Source: an uncultured Paracoccaceae bacterium (GTDB lineage: Bacteria > Pseudomonadota > Alphaproteobacteria > Rhodobacterales > Rhodobacteraceae). From it: a stretch of DNA of 64,000 nucleotides. Below are positions 18,283-26,371 of this stretch, piece after piece. Each line of letters begins with the position of its first letter. Position 1 is the stretch's first letter. The translations under genes and the position numbers were made by a program. The DNA lies in the NCBI GenBank assembly GCA_947502145.1, contig CANMYO010000001.1:434001-498000 (forward strand), read 5' to 3'. Below the pieces are notes generated by a model. It ran no database searches. It saw only the letters and a list, made by a program, of their open reading frames with translations, and was not told the origin of the DNA.

Positions 18283-19056
18283 ATGTCTGATATCATTCTG
18301 GAAACCAAAGGCCTGACGAAGCATTACGGCGGCGTTCACGCGCTTGAGGATGCTGATTTCATCCTCAATCGGGGCGAGCATGTCGCAATCATGGGCGACA
18401 ATGGCGCAGGCAAATCCACTTTCGTGCGTCAGATTACGGGCGTTGAACAACGCACGCGCGGCACCGTGATCTTTGATGGCGAAGAGGTAAACTTTGCCGG
18501 CCCGCTGGATGCCCGCGAGGCGGGTATCGAAACGGTGTTCCAAACGCTTGCGCTGGCCGACGACCTTAACGTGCCTGACAACCTGTTCCTGGGCCGGGAA
18601 AAGACGATGTGGAACTTTCTTGGTCCATTCCGCAGGTTGAATTACAAAGCCATGCGCGAAGACACGATGGCGGGTCTGGTCAAGACCGGAGTAAAGATTC
18701 CCAACATCAAGAACACAATTGCAAACATGTCGGGTGGCCAGCGACAATGCGTTGCTATTGCCCGTACGGCGACGTTTGCCTCTAAGCTGACGATCATGGA
18801 CGAACCCACCGCGGCGCTTGGGGTGCAGGAAACGGCGCAGGTTGAAAACATTATCCGCACGCTCAAAGAGCAAGGCGAAAGTCTGATCCTTGTCAGCCAC
18901 AACATGCGGCAGGTGTTCGATCTGGTCGATCGCATCATCGTGTTCCGCCGGGGCCGGATCTGCGCCAACCTGCGCAAAGAAGAGACGGACGGTGAAGATG
19001 TGGTGGCCTATATCACAGGCGCAAAAACCGGTGCCGAATTCGAAGGCGCCGCGTGA
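18283..19056 (+). CDS. ABC sugar importer ATP-binding protein (single domain)
   Basis: 257 residues. Walker A is GDNGAGKST near residue 38, the signature is MSGGQRQCVAIAR, Walker B is LTIMDEPTAALG, and the switch histidine is in LVSHN. The typical ribose-type ATPase (RbsA) has two fused nucleotide-binding domains of about 500 residues; this one has a single domain, as in the FrcA/XylG-short type. It energises the permease just upstream and overlaps the next small gene by four bases. Confidence 0.9.
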   Translation: MSDIILETKGLTKHYGGVHALEDADFILNRGEHVAIMGDNGAGKSTFVRQITGVEQRTRGTVIFDGEEVNFAGPLDAREAGIETVFQTLALADDLNVPDNLFLGREKTMWNFLGPFRRLNYKAMREDTMAGLVKTGVKIPNIKNTIANMSGGQRQCVAIARTATFASKLTIMDEPTAALGVQETAQVENIIRTLKEQGESLILVSHNMRQVFDLVDRIIVFRRGRICANLRKEETDGEDVVAYITGAKTGAEFEGAA

Positions 19057-19259
19057 AGCTTTTTGACTTCAGTGACCCGTTCTACAAACCACTTTGGATT
19101 CGGGTCATTCTGGTCCTGATAATGGTTGGCTGGGGGCTGAATGAATTTGCCCTTGGCGCACCACTCTGGGGCAGCGTCTTTGTCGGCGTCGGAGTGATTG
19201 CAGCTTGGCGGTTTGCAACGATTGACTATACATCTGACGGGCAAGACAGCGACAGTTAG
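19053..19259 (+). CDS. small membrane protein of the ABC importer operon
   Basis: 68 residues with a GTG start that overlaps the ATPase stop by four bases. Two hydrophobic segments (WIRVILVLIMVGWGLNEFAL and LWGSVFVGVGVIAAWRFA) and an acidic C-terminal tail are visible, preceded by FDFSDPFYKPLW. Short two-pass proteins of this DPFYKPLW type (possibly DUF3329) occur in related bacteria; I am unsure of the family. Coupling suggests it is co-made with the importer. Confidence 0.65.
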   Translation: MKLFDFSDPFYKPLWIRVILVLIMVGWGLNEFALGAPLWGSVFVGVGVIAAWRFATIDYTSDGQDSDS

Positions 19260-19266
19260 GGCCCCG

Positions 19267-20040
19267 ATGATCGCAAGCCTCATGATGTACCTGCGCCCAG
19301 AACTTGAGCCAGCGCACACCGCCCTGTGGGCAAACATCCGAGAGGCGCTGGCGGACCACGGGCTGAACAGTCCCTCATACCTTGATACGACAACTGAAGA
19401 ATTTTCGGTGTGGCAAGACCCGTCACTGGTCCTTAGCCAAACCTGCGGTATGCCCTACCGACTGTGGTTGCATAACCAGGTGTCATTGGTTGGCACACCG
19501 GACTATGACCTTGGCGATTGCCCGCCCGGATATTACCGTAGCGCGATAGTTGTTCGCGCAGATGATCCGCGCCAATCGCTCGCCGACTTTCAAAGCGCGA
19601 CATTTGCCTACAACCAGACATTCTCGCAATCGGGATATGCCGCGCCCTATGCGCATTTCACCACAGCCGGCGAGTGGTTCAGCAGCACCATCCAGACGTT
19701 TGCACACCGGCAATCGGCCATATCGGTTGCATCCGGGCAAGCGGATATCGCGGCGCTGGATGCGGTATCCTGGCTGATGATGGAGCGTTACGACACCTTC
19801 ACCGCTGAATTGCGTGTGCTGGACTGGACCGAACCGACGCCGGGTTTGCCCTTGATCAGCGCAAAAGGCCAGGATCACGCCGCAATCCGCACTGCTGTTG
19901 CCTCAGCAATTCGCACCCTGGAGCCGCATCATCGTGAGGCGCTGCATCTTCGTGGCATCGTCGCGATCAGCAAGGCCGACTACCTTGCGATCCCAAACCC
20001 GCCTGCAACCGTCGCAGAATATGACGCGATCCCGTCCTGA
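19267..20040 (+). CDS. PhnD-like phosphate/phosphonate-binding-fold protein without a signal peptide
   Basis: 257 residues matching the PhnD/type II periplasmic-binding fold: CGMPYRLWL, YYRSAIVVRADDP, FAYNQTFSQSGY, and ASGQADIAALDAVSW. The start at 19267 follows the previous stop by 7 bases. No export signal is visible (MIASLMMYLRPELEPAH), so the product may be cytoplasmic or the start mis-set. No permease or ATPase of a phosphonate importer is adjacent. Ligand unknown. It converges on pxpC. Confidence 0.7.
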   Translation: MIASLMMYLRPELEPAHTALWANIREALADHGLNSPSYLDTTTEEFSVWQDPSLVLSQTCGMPYRLWLHNQVSLVGTPDYDLGDCPPGYYRSAIVVRADDPRQSLADFQSATFAYNQTFSQSGYAAPYAHFTTAGEWFSSTIQTFAHRQSAISVASGQADIAALDAVSWLMMERYDTFTAELRVLDWTEPTPGLPLISAKGQDHAAIRTAVASAIRTLEPHHREALHLRGIVAISKADYLAIPNPPATVAEYDAIPS

Positions 20041-20063
20041 CCGATGCAGGCGATCAAGTACGG

Positions 20064-21065
20064 CTAGTCAAAATAGGCACCATGATTCAGGTTTTCGCGC
20101 ATCAGGCGCTGCGCCAGCGTTCCGCGCGGCTCCCTAAGCCGATCAAGGTATTGGCTCCGCTGTTTGGCCTCAGCGCGGACCGCCGCAATCGACTCTTCTG
20201 GCGAAATCGCCGCAAAGCGAAGCGTCTGCCCCGACCGCAGTTGCACCAAACGGTCAATGTCAGCTGAAATGACGGTGGCAATTTTGGGATATCCTCCCGT
20301 AGTCTGATGATCGGCAAGCAAGATGGACGGCACGCCATCGCCAGAGACCTGGATAGCCCCCTTCACGACAGGTTCTGACGGAATTGAAAGCGCGCCAAGA
20401 AGCGGCAGGCGTGGACCCTCAATCCGCATGCCCATGCGGTCATAGGCGTCAGAGACGCGAAAGGTCCCACCAGTCAATCGCCGGGCCGCATCCGCCTCAA
20501 AGTATTGCTCTTGTGGGCCCATGACAACGCGCAGCGGCGCTAGGGGGGCGTGCGCCGGCTTTGCGATTTCCCCTACCCTGTCATCACGCACAGCGGCTGC
20601 TGTGATGCAAATATCCTGCCCTTGAACCAACGCACCGCCGCCAAAATCCGACCCCGCATGTGTTGCCGCACTGCCAAGCCAGCGCTTGGATTCGATATGT
20701 CCGGCGAACGCGACATATGCCCAGCTTCCGCTTTTGCCCGGCCGGATGCGTAGCGTGTCACCCCCGCGCAGTGTCAGGATGGTCCAGCCTTGAACCTGTT
20801 GATCGTTGTGCTCCAGTAAACATCCGCCACCAGTAACTGCGACGGTAACATCACCAGATCTACAGCAAAGCGTCAAACCGCCGAGTGACACCTCTATCGC
20901 GGTGCCACCGTTCGGGTTTCCCAGCGCGGTGTGGGCGGCATCAAAGGCAAGCCGATCCATCGGGCCCGAAGGAGAAACCCCGAACCGCAACTGCCCGGTT
21001 CGGCCGCTATCCTGAAACGTGACGAGCGGACCCGCCGCCCGAACGACGAAGCGGGCGCTAGGCAT
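20064..21065 (-). CDS. pxpC: 5-oxoprolinase subunit C
   Basis: 333 residues of the biotin-dependent carboxyltransferase/allophanate hydrolase C-like family. Conserved segments are VRAAGPLVTFQDSGRTG at the start, FGVSPSGPMDRLAF, and DAYDRMGMRIEGP. With PxpA and PxpB it hydrolyses 5-oxoproline to glutamate using ATP. The ATG at 21065 is inside the end of pxpB (8-base overlap); a longer frame upstream adds a stretch unlike the family. Last gene of pxpABC. Confidence 0.9.
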   Translation of the reverse strand: MPSARFVVRAAGPLVTFQDSGRTGQLRFGVSPSGPMDRLAFDAAHTALGNPNGGTAIEVSLGGLTLCCRSGDVTVAVTGGGCLLEHNDQQVQGWTILTLRGGDTLRIRPGKSGSWAYVAFAGHIESKRWLGSAATHAGSDFGGGALVQGQDICITAAAVRDDRVGEIAKPAHAPLAPLRVVMGPQEQYFEADAARRLTGGTFRVSDAYDRMGMRIEGPRLPLLGALSIPSEPVVKGAIQVSGDGVPSILLADHQTTGGYPKIATVISADIDRLVQLRSGQTLRFAAISPEESIAAVRAEAKQRSQYLDRLREPRGTLAQRLMRENLNHGAYFD

Positions 21066-21753
21066 CCACAACCTCTGACCTGGCCTGTTCAAAGGTGGCA
21101 CGATCGATGCGTTCGAAGCGGACCGCATCGCCGATCTCAAACAGGAATGGGCGGTCCGTTTCTCCGGTCAAAATCCGCGTCGGTGAACGCCCGATGATCG
21201 ACCAGCCGGTTGGCATCGTCAGCGTGGTCACCAGGCACTGCCCATTGGCGATAACCACGCTGCCTGTTGGAACGTCGCGCAGCGGTGTTGGTTTCCGGGG
21301 CACCTGAATATCTGGCGCGACACCGCCAAGATAGGCATATCCAGGTGCAAACCCGTACATTAGAACCCGATAGTCACCTGCAAGAAAGGCGCTGATGACC
21401 GCCTCGCTGGACATGTTGCAGGCATCAGCAACCGCGTTCATGTCAGGACCAAGGTCATCATCAAAGCAGACCTGCACAGGACGAACCTGACCCTGGCTTG
21501 GTGCGGGCTCAGGGTGGCGCAGCTTCTTGCGGATATCGGCCGCAAGCAGATCGTGATCGGTTAGGAGCGGATCGAAGGATACCAGCAGGTTCACGAGGGC
21601 CGGAACTGTTTCAATGACGCCATGCGGCGGCCCTGCCATGATCGCCTTGTCCAGCGCTGCAACTGCGCGACTCGCGTCTGTATCCATTGTTGCCGCGAAG
21701 TTCACCATTAGTGCATGGTCCGCAATGGCCCGAAAGCTTGCATCAGTGATCAT
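21058..21753 (-). CDS. pxpB: 5-oxoprolinase subunit B
   Basis: 231 residues of the allophanate hydrolase subunit 1-like (KipI) family. The diagnostic segments are VCFDDDLGPDMNAVA, LMYGFAPGYAYLGG and VPTGSVVIANGQCLV. It forms a complex with PxpC that phosphorylates or activates 5-oxoproline. It overlaps pxpA by four bases and pxpC by eight, so all three are coupled. Confidence 0.92.
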   Translation of the reverse strand: MITDASFRAIADHALMVNFAATMDTDASRAVAALDKAIMAGPPHGVIETVPALVNLLVSFDPLLTDHDLLAADIRKKLRHPEPAPSQGQVRPVQVCFDDDLGPDMNAVADACNMSSEAVISAFLAGDYRVLMYGFAPGYAYLGGVAPDIQVPRKPTPLRDVPTGSVVIANGQCLVTTLTMPTGWSIIGRSPTRILTGETDRPFLFEIGDAVRFERIDRATFEQARSEVVDA

Positions 21754-22526
21754 CCGGCCGATCCAATGAATGGCGCGATGACAATGCCCTCTGCCTCCAG
21801 CCTTTCGCGCACCGCGCGCGCCATTCCAACCGCGCCCGGACTATCGCCATGCACGCAAATCGACTGTGCTTTCAATGGGATAGGATCACCGTCAATCACC
21901 GGCATTTTTCCCGATCTCAGGAATGCAACCAGCCGTGCGGCCGCCTCTTCCGCATCCTCGATCATCGCACCATCCTGTCCCCGTGGCACCAATTGTCCGT
22001 TGGCCTGATATCCACGATCCGCGAATATCTCAGACACCACAGGAACCCCCAAAGCACCCGCCGCCCGCTCGGATTGCGTCCCCGATATCGCCAGTATCGC
22101 GAGGTTCGGATCCACTTGTCGTACGGCAGTGGCAATGGCCATTGCGACGCCGTGATCGCGCGCCGCAAGGTTGCCCAATGCCCCATGTGGTTTTACGTAA
22201 TCGACTGAAATACCAACCATTTTCCCGATCGCCATCAGTGCGCCAATTTGTGATGCACACATACGACCTATTTCTGACGGCGACATTGGAATGACCCGGC
22301 GACCAAAGCCTGCGAGATCGCTAAAGCCGGGATGGGCCCCGACACTGACTCCGTTTTCCTTGGCGCGGGAAAGCGTCTTGAACATCGTTTCAGGATCACC
22401 GGCATGGCCACCACAAGCCACATTGGCTGATGTCACAATTTTCAACATTGCGGTGTCGTCGCCCATCGGCCAGGGGCCAAATGCCTCACCCAAATCCGAG
22501 TTCAGATCAATTTTCAAATGTGCCAC
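21750..22526 (-). CDS. pxpA: 5-oxoprolinase subunit A (LamB/YcsF family)
   Basis: 258 residues. IDLNSDLGEAFG at the N-terminus, ANVACGGHAGDP, VGAHPGFSD, VKPHGALGN and SICVHGDSPGAV are the LamB/YcsF signatures. It completes the ATP-dependent 5-oxoprolinase that recycles pyroglutamate. The start is a GTG at 22526; no in-frame ATG is better placed. Confidence 0.93.
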   Translation of the reverse strand: MAHLKIDLNSDLGEAFGPWPMGDDTAMLKIVTSANVACGGHAGDPETMFKTLSRAKENGVSVGAHPGFSDLAGFGRRVIPMSPSEIGRMCASQIGALMAIGKMVGISVDYVKPHGALGNLAARDHGVAMAIATAVRQVDPNLAILAISGTQSERAAGALGVPVVSEIFADRGYQANGQLVPRGQDGAMIEDAEEAAARLVAFLRSGKMPVIDGDPIPLKAQSICVHGDSPGAVGMARAVRERLEAEGIVIAPFIGSAG

Positions 22527-22622
22527 CGCATTGCAAGAAATGTCGTTTGTTAATCCATCATTGGTCGATCAGGGATACAACGCAAGCAGTTCCCAAATGA
22601 GTCATTCCGCAGCATTTTCGGC

Positions 22623-24233
22623 CTAGCGAATGCCACCAAATGCAACACCCGATAGGTCGGCCATGTCCCTTTTCCAGGTCGTCAGATCGTCCGCATTAAA
22701 TTTCGACAAATGATCATGCCCACAAGCCCGCGCCATAACCTGCATCAACTCTACGCTCGCCTCAAAGAAGTTCGCCAATCTGCGGGCGGATTTCTCAACC
22801 TGCAGCCGATTGATCAGATGTGGTTTTTGCGTCGCTATGCCCACAGGGCAATTGTTGGTGTGACAGGCCCGCATGGCAAGACAGCCAATCGCCTGCATCG
22901 CAGAGTTGGAAACAGCGATGGCATCGGCCCCCATTGCCATTGCCTTAATAAAATCCGCCGGTTTGCGCAGTCCGCCCGTGATGACCAGCGTCACATCCCC
23001 ACGCCCCAGCACATCCAAATGGCGTCGGGCCCTCGCGAGCGCCGGAATTGTTGGCACCGAGATATTGTCACGGAAGATGATGGGCGCCGCCCCTGTTCCG
23101 CCGCCCCGGCCGTCGAGGATTACATAGTCAACGCCCACAGCAAGGGCCGCATCAATGTCTTTTTCGATATGCTGTGCGGACAGCTTGTAACCGATTGGAA
23201 TTCCACCGGTCCGGTCGCGCACCTCATCAGAAAAGGCCCTTATTTGACTAACCTCTGTCCAGTCAGGAAACCGCGGAGGAGATATGGCTGCTGTGCCCGG
23301 CTCAAGTTCACGCACCTGCGCAATCTTCCCCTGCACCTTGTCGCCTGGAAGATGCCCGCCTGTGCCAGTCTTTGCGCCTTGCCCACCCTTAAAATGGAAC
23401 GCCTGCACCTTATCCAATTTTTCCCAGCTAAATCCAAATCGGCCAGACGCAAGCTCGTAAAAGTATCTGTTATTTTCGGATTGCTCTTCCGGCAGCATAC
23501 CACCTTCGCCCGAACAAATTCCGGTTCCAGCCAACTCTGCCCCTCGCGCGAGAGCAACTTTCGCGGGCTCTGATAATGCGCCAAAACTCATATCCGAAAC
23601 AAAAAGCGGGATTTTCAGAATGAGCGGCTTCTGCGCATTTGGACCGATAACAACATCGGTTCCAACTGAGTCATCGTCCAATAGCGGGGGCTTGTGTAGC
23701 TGAGCTGTCAAAAGCTGGATATCATCCCAGTCAGGCAGTTCATTGCGCGGCACGCCCATTGATTCAACGACACCATGATGCCCCGTCCGCTTGAGCCCCG
23801 ATCTCGCATAGCCCTGAATCAGGCCATTATAGGGCTCTGCGTCCGTACCGTGGCTCGGGTCTGCATAAAGCCCCAAGTACGCGTCTCGATTATATGGTTG
23901 CGGATTGGCGTGGCCCCAACCATTGATTTCGTCCGCATCGACATAGACCTCACCGTCTTCAATCCACGCCTGAAACTTTGGAAGCTTTTCATCGTTGGCG
24001 TAAGCGGACACGCCGCTGTCCAGACGATAGTCCCAATTGTGAACTCCGCAGATCAAATCCTTTCCGCGCACATGTCCATCGGACATCAATGCACCACGAT
24101 GCAGGCAACGCCCATAAAACACCGAGACTTCATCATCAAATCGCACCACAACAAGGTCAACTTCACCAATGATAGCGTATTCCGGTTGTCGATCCGCCAA
24201 GTCACTGAGTTTGAAAATCGAAGTCTTTTTCAT
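22623..24233 (-). CDS. Rieske [2Fe-2S] domain fused to FMN-binding glutamate synthase domain
   Basis: 536 residues. Residues 1-100 form a Rieske domain with CLH (Cys43, His45) and CGVH (Cys62, His65) ligand pairs. The rest is the glutamate synthase central/FMN barrel: SDMSFGALSEPAKVALARGA, GICSGEGGMLPEE, FHFKGGQGAKTGTGGHLPG, GRGGGTGAAP, and CLAMRACHTNNCPVGIATQ, whose cysteines would hold the 3Fe-4S cluster. There is no glutamine amidotransferase domain. The ATG at 24233 follows GAAGGATATCCC. It is likely a redox enzyme of unknown substrate; ammonia-transferring activity is not implied. Confidence 0.85.
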   Translation of the reverse strand: MKKTSIFKLSDLADRQPEYAIIGEVDLVVVRFDDEVSVFYGRCLHRGALMSDGHVRGKDLICGVHNWDYRLDSGVSAYANDEKLPKFQAWIEDGEVYVDADEINGWGHANPQPYNRDAYLGLYADPSHGTDAEPYNGLIQGYARSGLKRTGHHGVVESMGVPRNELPDWDDIQLLTAQLHKPPLLDDDSVGTDVVIGPNAQKPLILKIPLFVSDMSFGALSEPAKVALARGAELAGTGICSGEGGMLPEEQSENNRYFYELASGRFGFSWEKLDKVQAFHFKGGQGAKTGTGGHLPGDKVQGKIAQVRELEPGTAAISPPRFPDWTEVSQIRAFSDEVRDRTGGIPIGYKLSAQHIEKDIDAALAVGVDYVILDGRGGGTGAAPIIFRDNISVPTIPALARARRHLDVLGRGDVTLVITGGLRKPADFIKAMAMGADAIAVSNSAMQAIGCLAMRACHTNNCPVGIATQKPHLINRLQVEKSARRLANFFEASVELMQVMARACGHDHLSKFNADDLTTWKRDMADLSGVAFGGIR

Positions 24234-24732
24234 GGGATATCCTTCGTTGCGGGGGTTTAGATCCTTTGCGACAACCTGCCAGCCACATGTCCCTCATGTA
24301 GGTCGCGCGCCAAGCAAGGATTGCATGATGATGTCGGGCCAAAGCGCAGATGGCAACATGCATCGCTTGGGCCGTGATCAAAACGCGCCGGGCCACGGAT
24401 TCTCTAGCCATCGCGGTCCAACACTGGCGCCATCGAAAAACGGCGCATCAAATGATGATCGACGGCGCGGTTGCAGCAGATACGAGGGAATTTGAGCACA
24501 GGCCGTGGCAAAGGAATACCGACCTACAATCAAGCGAACATCAGGGAATGCGATTCTCGATGCGGCTATAGATGAAGGCCTGCAGAACTACCGACACCAA
24601 CGTGGTTGCCAGGATCACTTGCGCCTCGACATGTGCAATGAAGGAGAGTCACGCCAGATTGCCCCCTACCAGTCATACATTCCAAATCCGGGGCTTGGAA
24701 CGGATCGTCAGGTCGTAACGGCCCTTTGCCAG
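24234..24732. other. about 500 bases with no supportable gene
   Basis: All reading frames here are short, lack ribosome sites or run through obvious shadows. A minus-strand stretch near 24545-24630 reads like a hydrophobic transporter C-terminus but is interrupted by a stop, so decayed coding sequence is possible. Confidence 0.5.
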
Positions 24733-24844
24733 AAACCCTAGCGGGTTTTCGGAGAGCATCGCCGCGGAATAGCCTGCGGCCTATTCCCCGATGCTCAGGC
24801 GCGTCATAGACCGCGCCGGGGCCGCGTCTCATAGAGGCGCGGCC
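24733..24844. terminator. three consecutive stem-loops downstream of the small-gene operon
   Basis: AAACCC/GGGTTT (24733-24748), GAGCATCG...CGATGCTC with an inner GGAATAG/CTATTCC (24754-24796), and GGCCGCGTCTC/GAGGCGCGGCC (24820-24844, 3-base loop, one G-U). The last begins 4 bases after the stop of the 24848 gene in minus-strand sense. Confidence 0.6.
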
Positions 24845-24847
24845 GTC

Positions 24848-25051
24848 CTACGGATTGACGTCGTAGTAGTTGCTTTCACCGCGCGGGCAATTTTCCCGCA
24901 ATAGGTGTGCGCAACGCTTAAGCGATGGATCTTCGGTGCCAAGGCTTTTTTCGGAATGGTCGAATCTGGTGCAAGTGACTTCGACGCCTTCGACCGTGCC
25001 ATAGTCGCCGTCTAGGTCAATGTATTCGGTCGTTGTCGAAACGTATCCCAT
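24848..25051 (-). CDS. small hypothetical protein, paralogue of the 25567 gene
   Basis: 67 residues beginning MGYVSTTTEYIDLDGDYG. It matches the 68-residue product of the 25567-25773 gene along its whole length (shared VSTTTxYID, VEGVEVTC, LKRCAHLLRENCP). Here the CxRC pair of the paralogue is changed to CTRFDH, so one cysteine of the likely metal- or disulfide-forming CxxC is lost. It is the last of four small co-directional genes and is followed by stem-loops. Function unknown. Confidence 0.6.
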   Translation of the reverse strand: MGYVSTTTEYIDLDGDYGTVEGVEVTCTRFDHSEKSLGTEDPSLKRCAHLLRENCPRGESNYYDVNP

Positions 25052-25059
25052 CGCTTTTC

Positions 25060-25248
25060 CTACACGTCGTCGGGATGCGGTGCCTGCGGAACCCGGCAAG
25101 ACCAATACGGCGCGTCTCTAGCGTCGGCTTCGCCCGGCTCATACCACTTGTGGCCGGTCCACATCCAGAATTCCCAAACATCGCCGCGTTTCGGGACAAC
25201 ATAGAAGTAGCCGGGCCGATCTTCGTTCAAGTTTGGAGGCAAAGTCAT
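25060..25248 (-). CDS. small hypothetical protein
   Basis: 62 residues, rich in aromatic residues (GYFYVVPKRGDVWEFWMWTGHKWYEP), with an acidic N-terminal start MTLPPNLNEDRPG. Its ATG overlaps the preceding stop by four bases (ATGA), which supports real translation. No family recognised. Compact Trp-rich proteins like this are frequent in phage-derived or plasmid-derived DNA, but that is only a resemblance. Confidence 0.5.
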   Translation of the reverse strand: MTLPPNLNEDRPGYFYVVPKRGDVWEFWMWTGHKWYEPGEADARDAPYWSCRVPQAPHPDDV

Positions 25249-25499
25249 AGCACGGGAACAGACACTTCTTGAACAAGCGAACCGTCACTATCGAAAGAAC
25301 AAAATGCAACTTGAACTTCTGGATGCTTCTCCTTGAATTTTTCCGAAAGCGGCACTTCGATTTCGTTAAACTCAAGGAAAGCCGAATTGTCACCTGTGGA
25401 TTTGACGCGATAGACCGTCAAACCGCCCGCGATTGATAGTTCATCATGGTCGTCAAATACCGCCAAATGGCTTCTAAGTTCGCCAACCGTCATAGACAT
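25245..25499 (-). CDS. small hypothetical protein
   Basis: 84 residues from MSMTVGELRSHLAVFDDHDELSIAGG; an ATG two codons later is an alternative. The pattern of a short helix followed by a DDxDEL-type turn and strands (LTVYRVKSTGDNSAFLEFNEIE) resembles small proteins of mobile elements that begin TVGELRxxL...D. It is coupled to the next gene by an ATGA overlap. Function unknown. Confidence 0.5.
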   Translation of the reverse strand: MSMTVGELRSHLAVFDDHDELSIAGGLTVYRVKSTGDNSAFLEFNEIEVPLSEKFKEKHPEVQVAFCSFDSDGSLVQEVSVPVL

Positions 25500-25566
25500 C
25501 GCTCTTTCCCCGAAATGTTCACCTTTAGTTCTATCGCGAAACGAACTCAGGGACAAGCGGCATCAC

Positions 25567-25773
25567 CTATTCCGACACTACATAGAAATTGTTCTCTCGA
25601 TTTGGGCAGTTTTCTCGAAGTAGGTAGGCGCACCGCTTTATCGAACCATCGTGAGTTCCTGCGCTTTGTTCGGCGTGCCCGCATCGGTCGCAGGTCACTT
25701 CGACCCCTTCAACCGAACCGCCGTAGTCGCCATCTACGTCAATGTAGTCAGTCGTCGTCGAAACTTTTGCCAT
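25567..25773 (-). CDS. small hypothetical protein with CxxC motif
   Basis: 68 residues. The pattern VEGVEVTCDRCGHAEQS followed by KRCAYLLRENCPN gives four cysteines, reminiscent of a small zinc ribbon. The ATG at 25773 follows GAGGTAGAGC. It heads the four-gene set next to tRNA-Ser and has a diverged paralogue at 24848-25051. Function unknown. Confidence 0.6.
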   Translation of the reverse strand: MAKVSTTTDYIDVDGDYGGSVEGVEVTCDRCGHAEQSAGTHDGSIKRCAYLLRENCPNRENNFYVVSE

Positions 25774-25965
25774 GCTCTACCTCGCGTTTTCAACGAATTA
25801 TGCAACTCGATTGCTGTTTGGAGCAAGCGAACCGTTCAAGAATGAGTGAGCGATGAAGTTTGAAGTGCATTGCTTTCAAGCCCTACCCCCGACATGCAAA
25901 GCGACATGCAGTCAAGGAGGGAGTGTAAAAATAAATCAACAAAAGCAATTACTTAGGCGGAAAAA

Positions 25966-26055
25966 TGGCGGAGACGAAGGGATTCGAACCCTCGAGACGG
26001 TTTCCCGCCTACTCCCTTAGCAGGGGAGCGCCTTCGACCACTCGGCCACGTCTCC
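25966..26055 (-). tRNA. tRNA-Ser (anticodon GCU)
   Basis: The minus strand starts GGAGACGTGGCCGAGTGG, has an anticodon stem-loop CTCCC-CTGCTAA-GGGAG (GCT in DNA), a long variable arm, the T-loop GGTTCGAATCC, and an encoded CCA. The acceptor stem GGAGACG pairs with CGTCTCC. Confidence 0.97.
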
Positions 26056-26252
26056 GCTGACCCGTTTAGCGATGGGGCAAGGCAAGGACAAGGGCGAATT
26101 ACGTCGAACGTGGGACACCACTTTCGATGACGCGCCGCGATCATAGCGTTGCAGTGCAGCCGACAGTGAACTTGCGGGTTTCGCCCCGCCAAACCAACAC
26201 TTTGAGTGTCATGGGCGGCTCAGATCAACTCACATATGGATGACTTGGCGGC

Positions 26253-26279
26253 AGCCCAGTGCTCTTTAAGCATTGGGCT
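26253..26279. terminator. stem-loop downstream of ychF
   Basis: AGCCCAGTGCT and AGCATTGGGCT pair over 11 positions (one G-U) with a 5-base loop. It lies about 95 bases after the ychF stop. Nothing else is evident in 26056-26371. Confidence 0.5.
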
Positions 26280-26371
26280 TTCAGGTTGAGCCGGCTGGGG
26301 GCCTGCATGTGATTGATGTTATGACATGCCTGTTGCGCATGGCGGCGAAAGGACGCTCGTGGCGGTATACG

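Noticed and set aside
24545-24640. Minus-strand stretch reading like the C-terminus of a membrane transporter
   Set aside because: A stop interrupts it and only about 30 residues remain, so family assignment is not possible; kept only as a hint of decay.
24234-26055. Integrated element with attachment repeats at tRNA-Ser
   Set aside because: No second copy of the tRNA 3' end and no integrase gene were seen by eye, so only an acquired patch is suggested.
25953-26192. 79-residue minus-strand frame ending GFESLRLRH
   Set aside because: It runs through the tRNA-Ser gene; this peptide is a familiar artefact of translating tRNA sequence.
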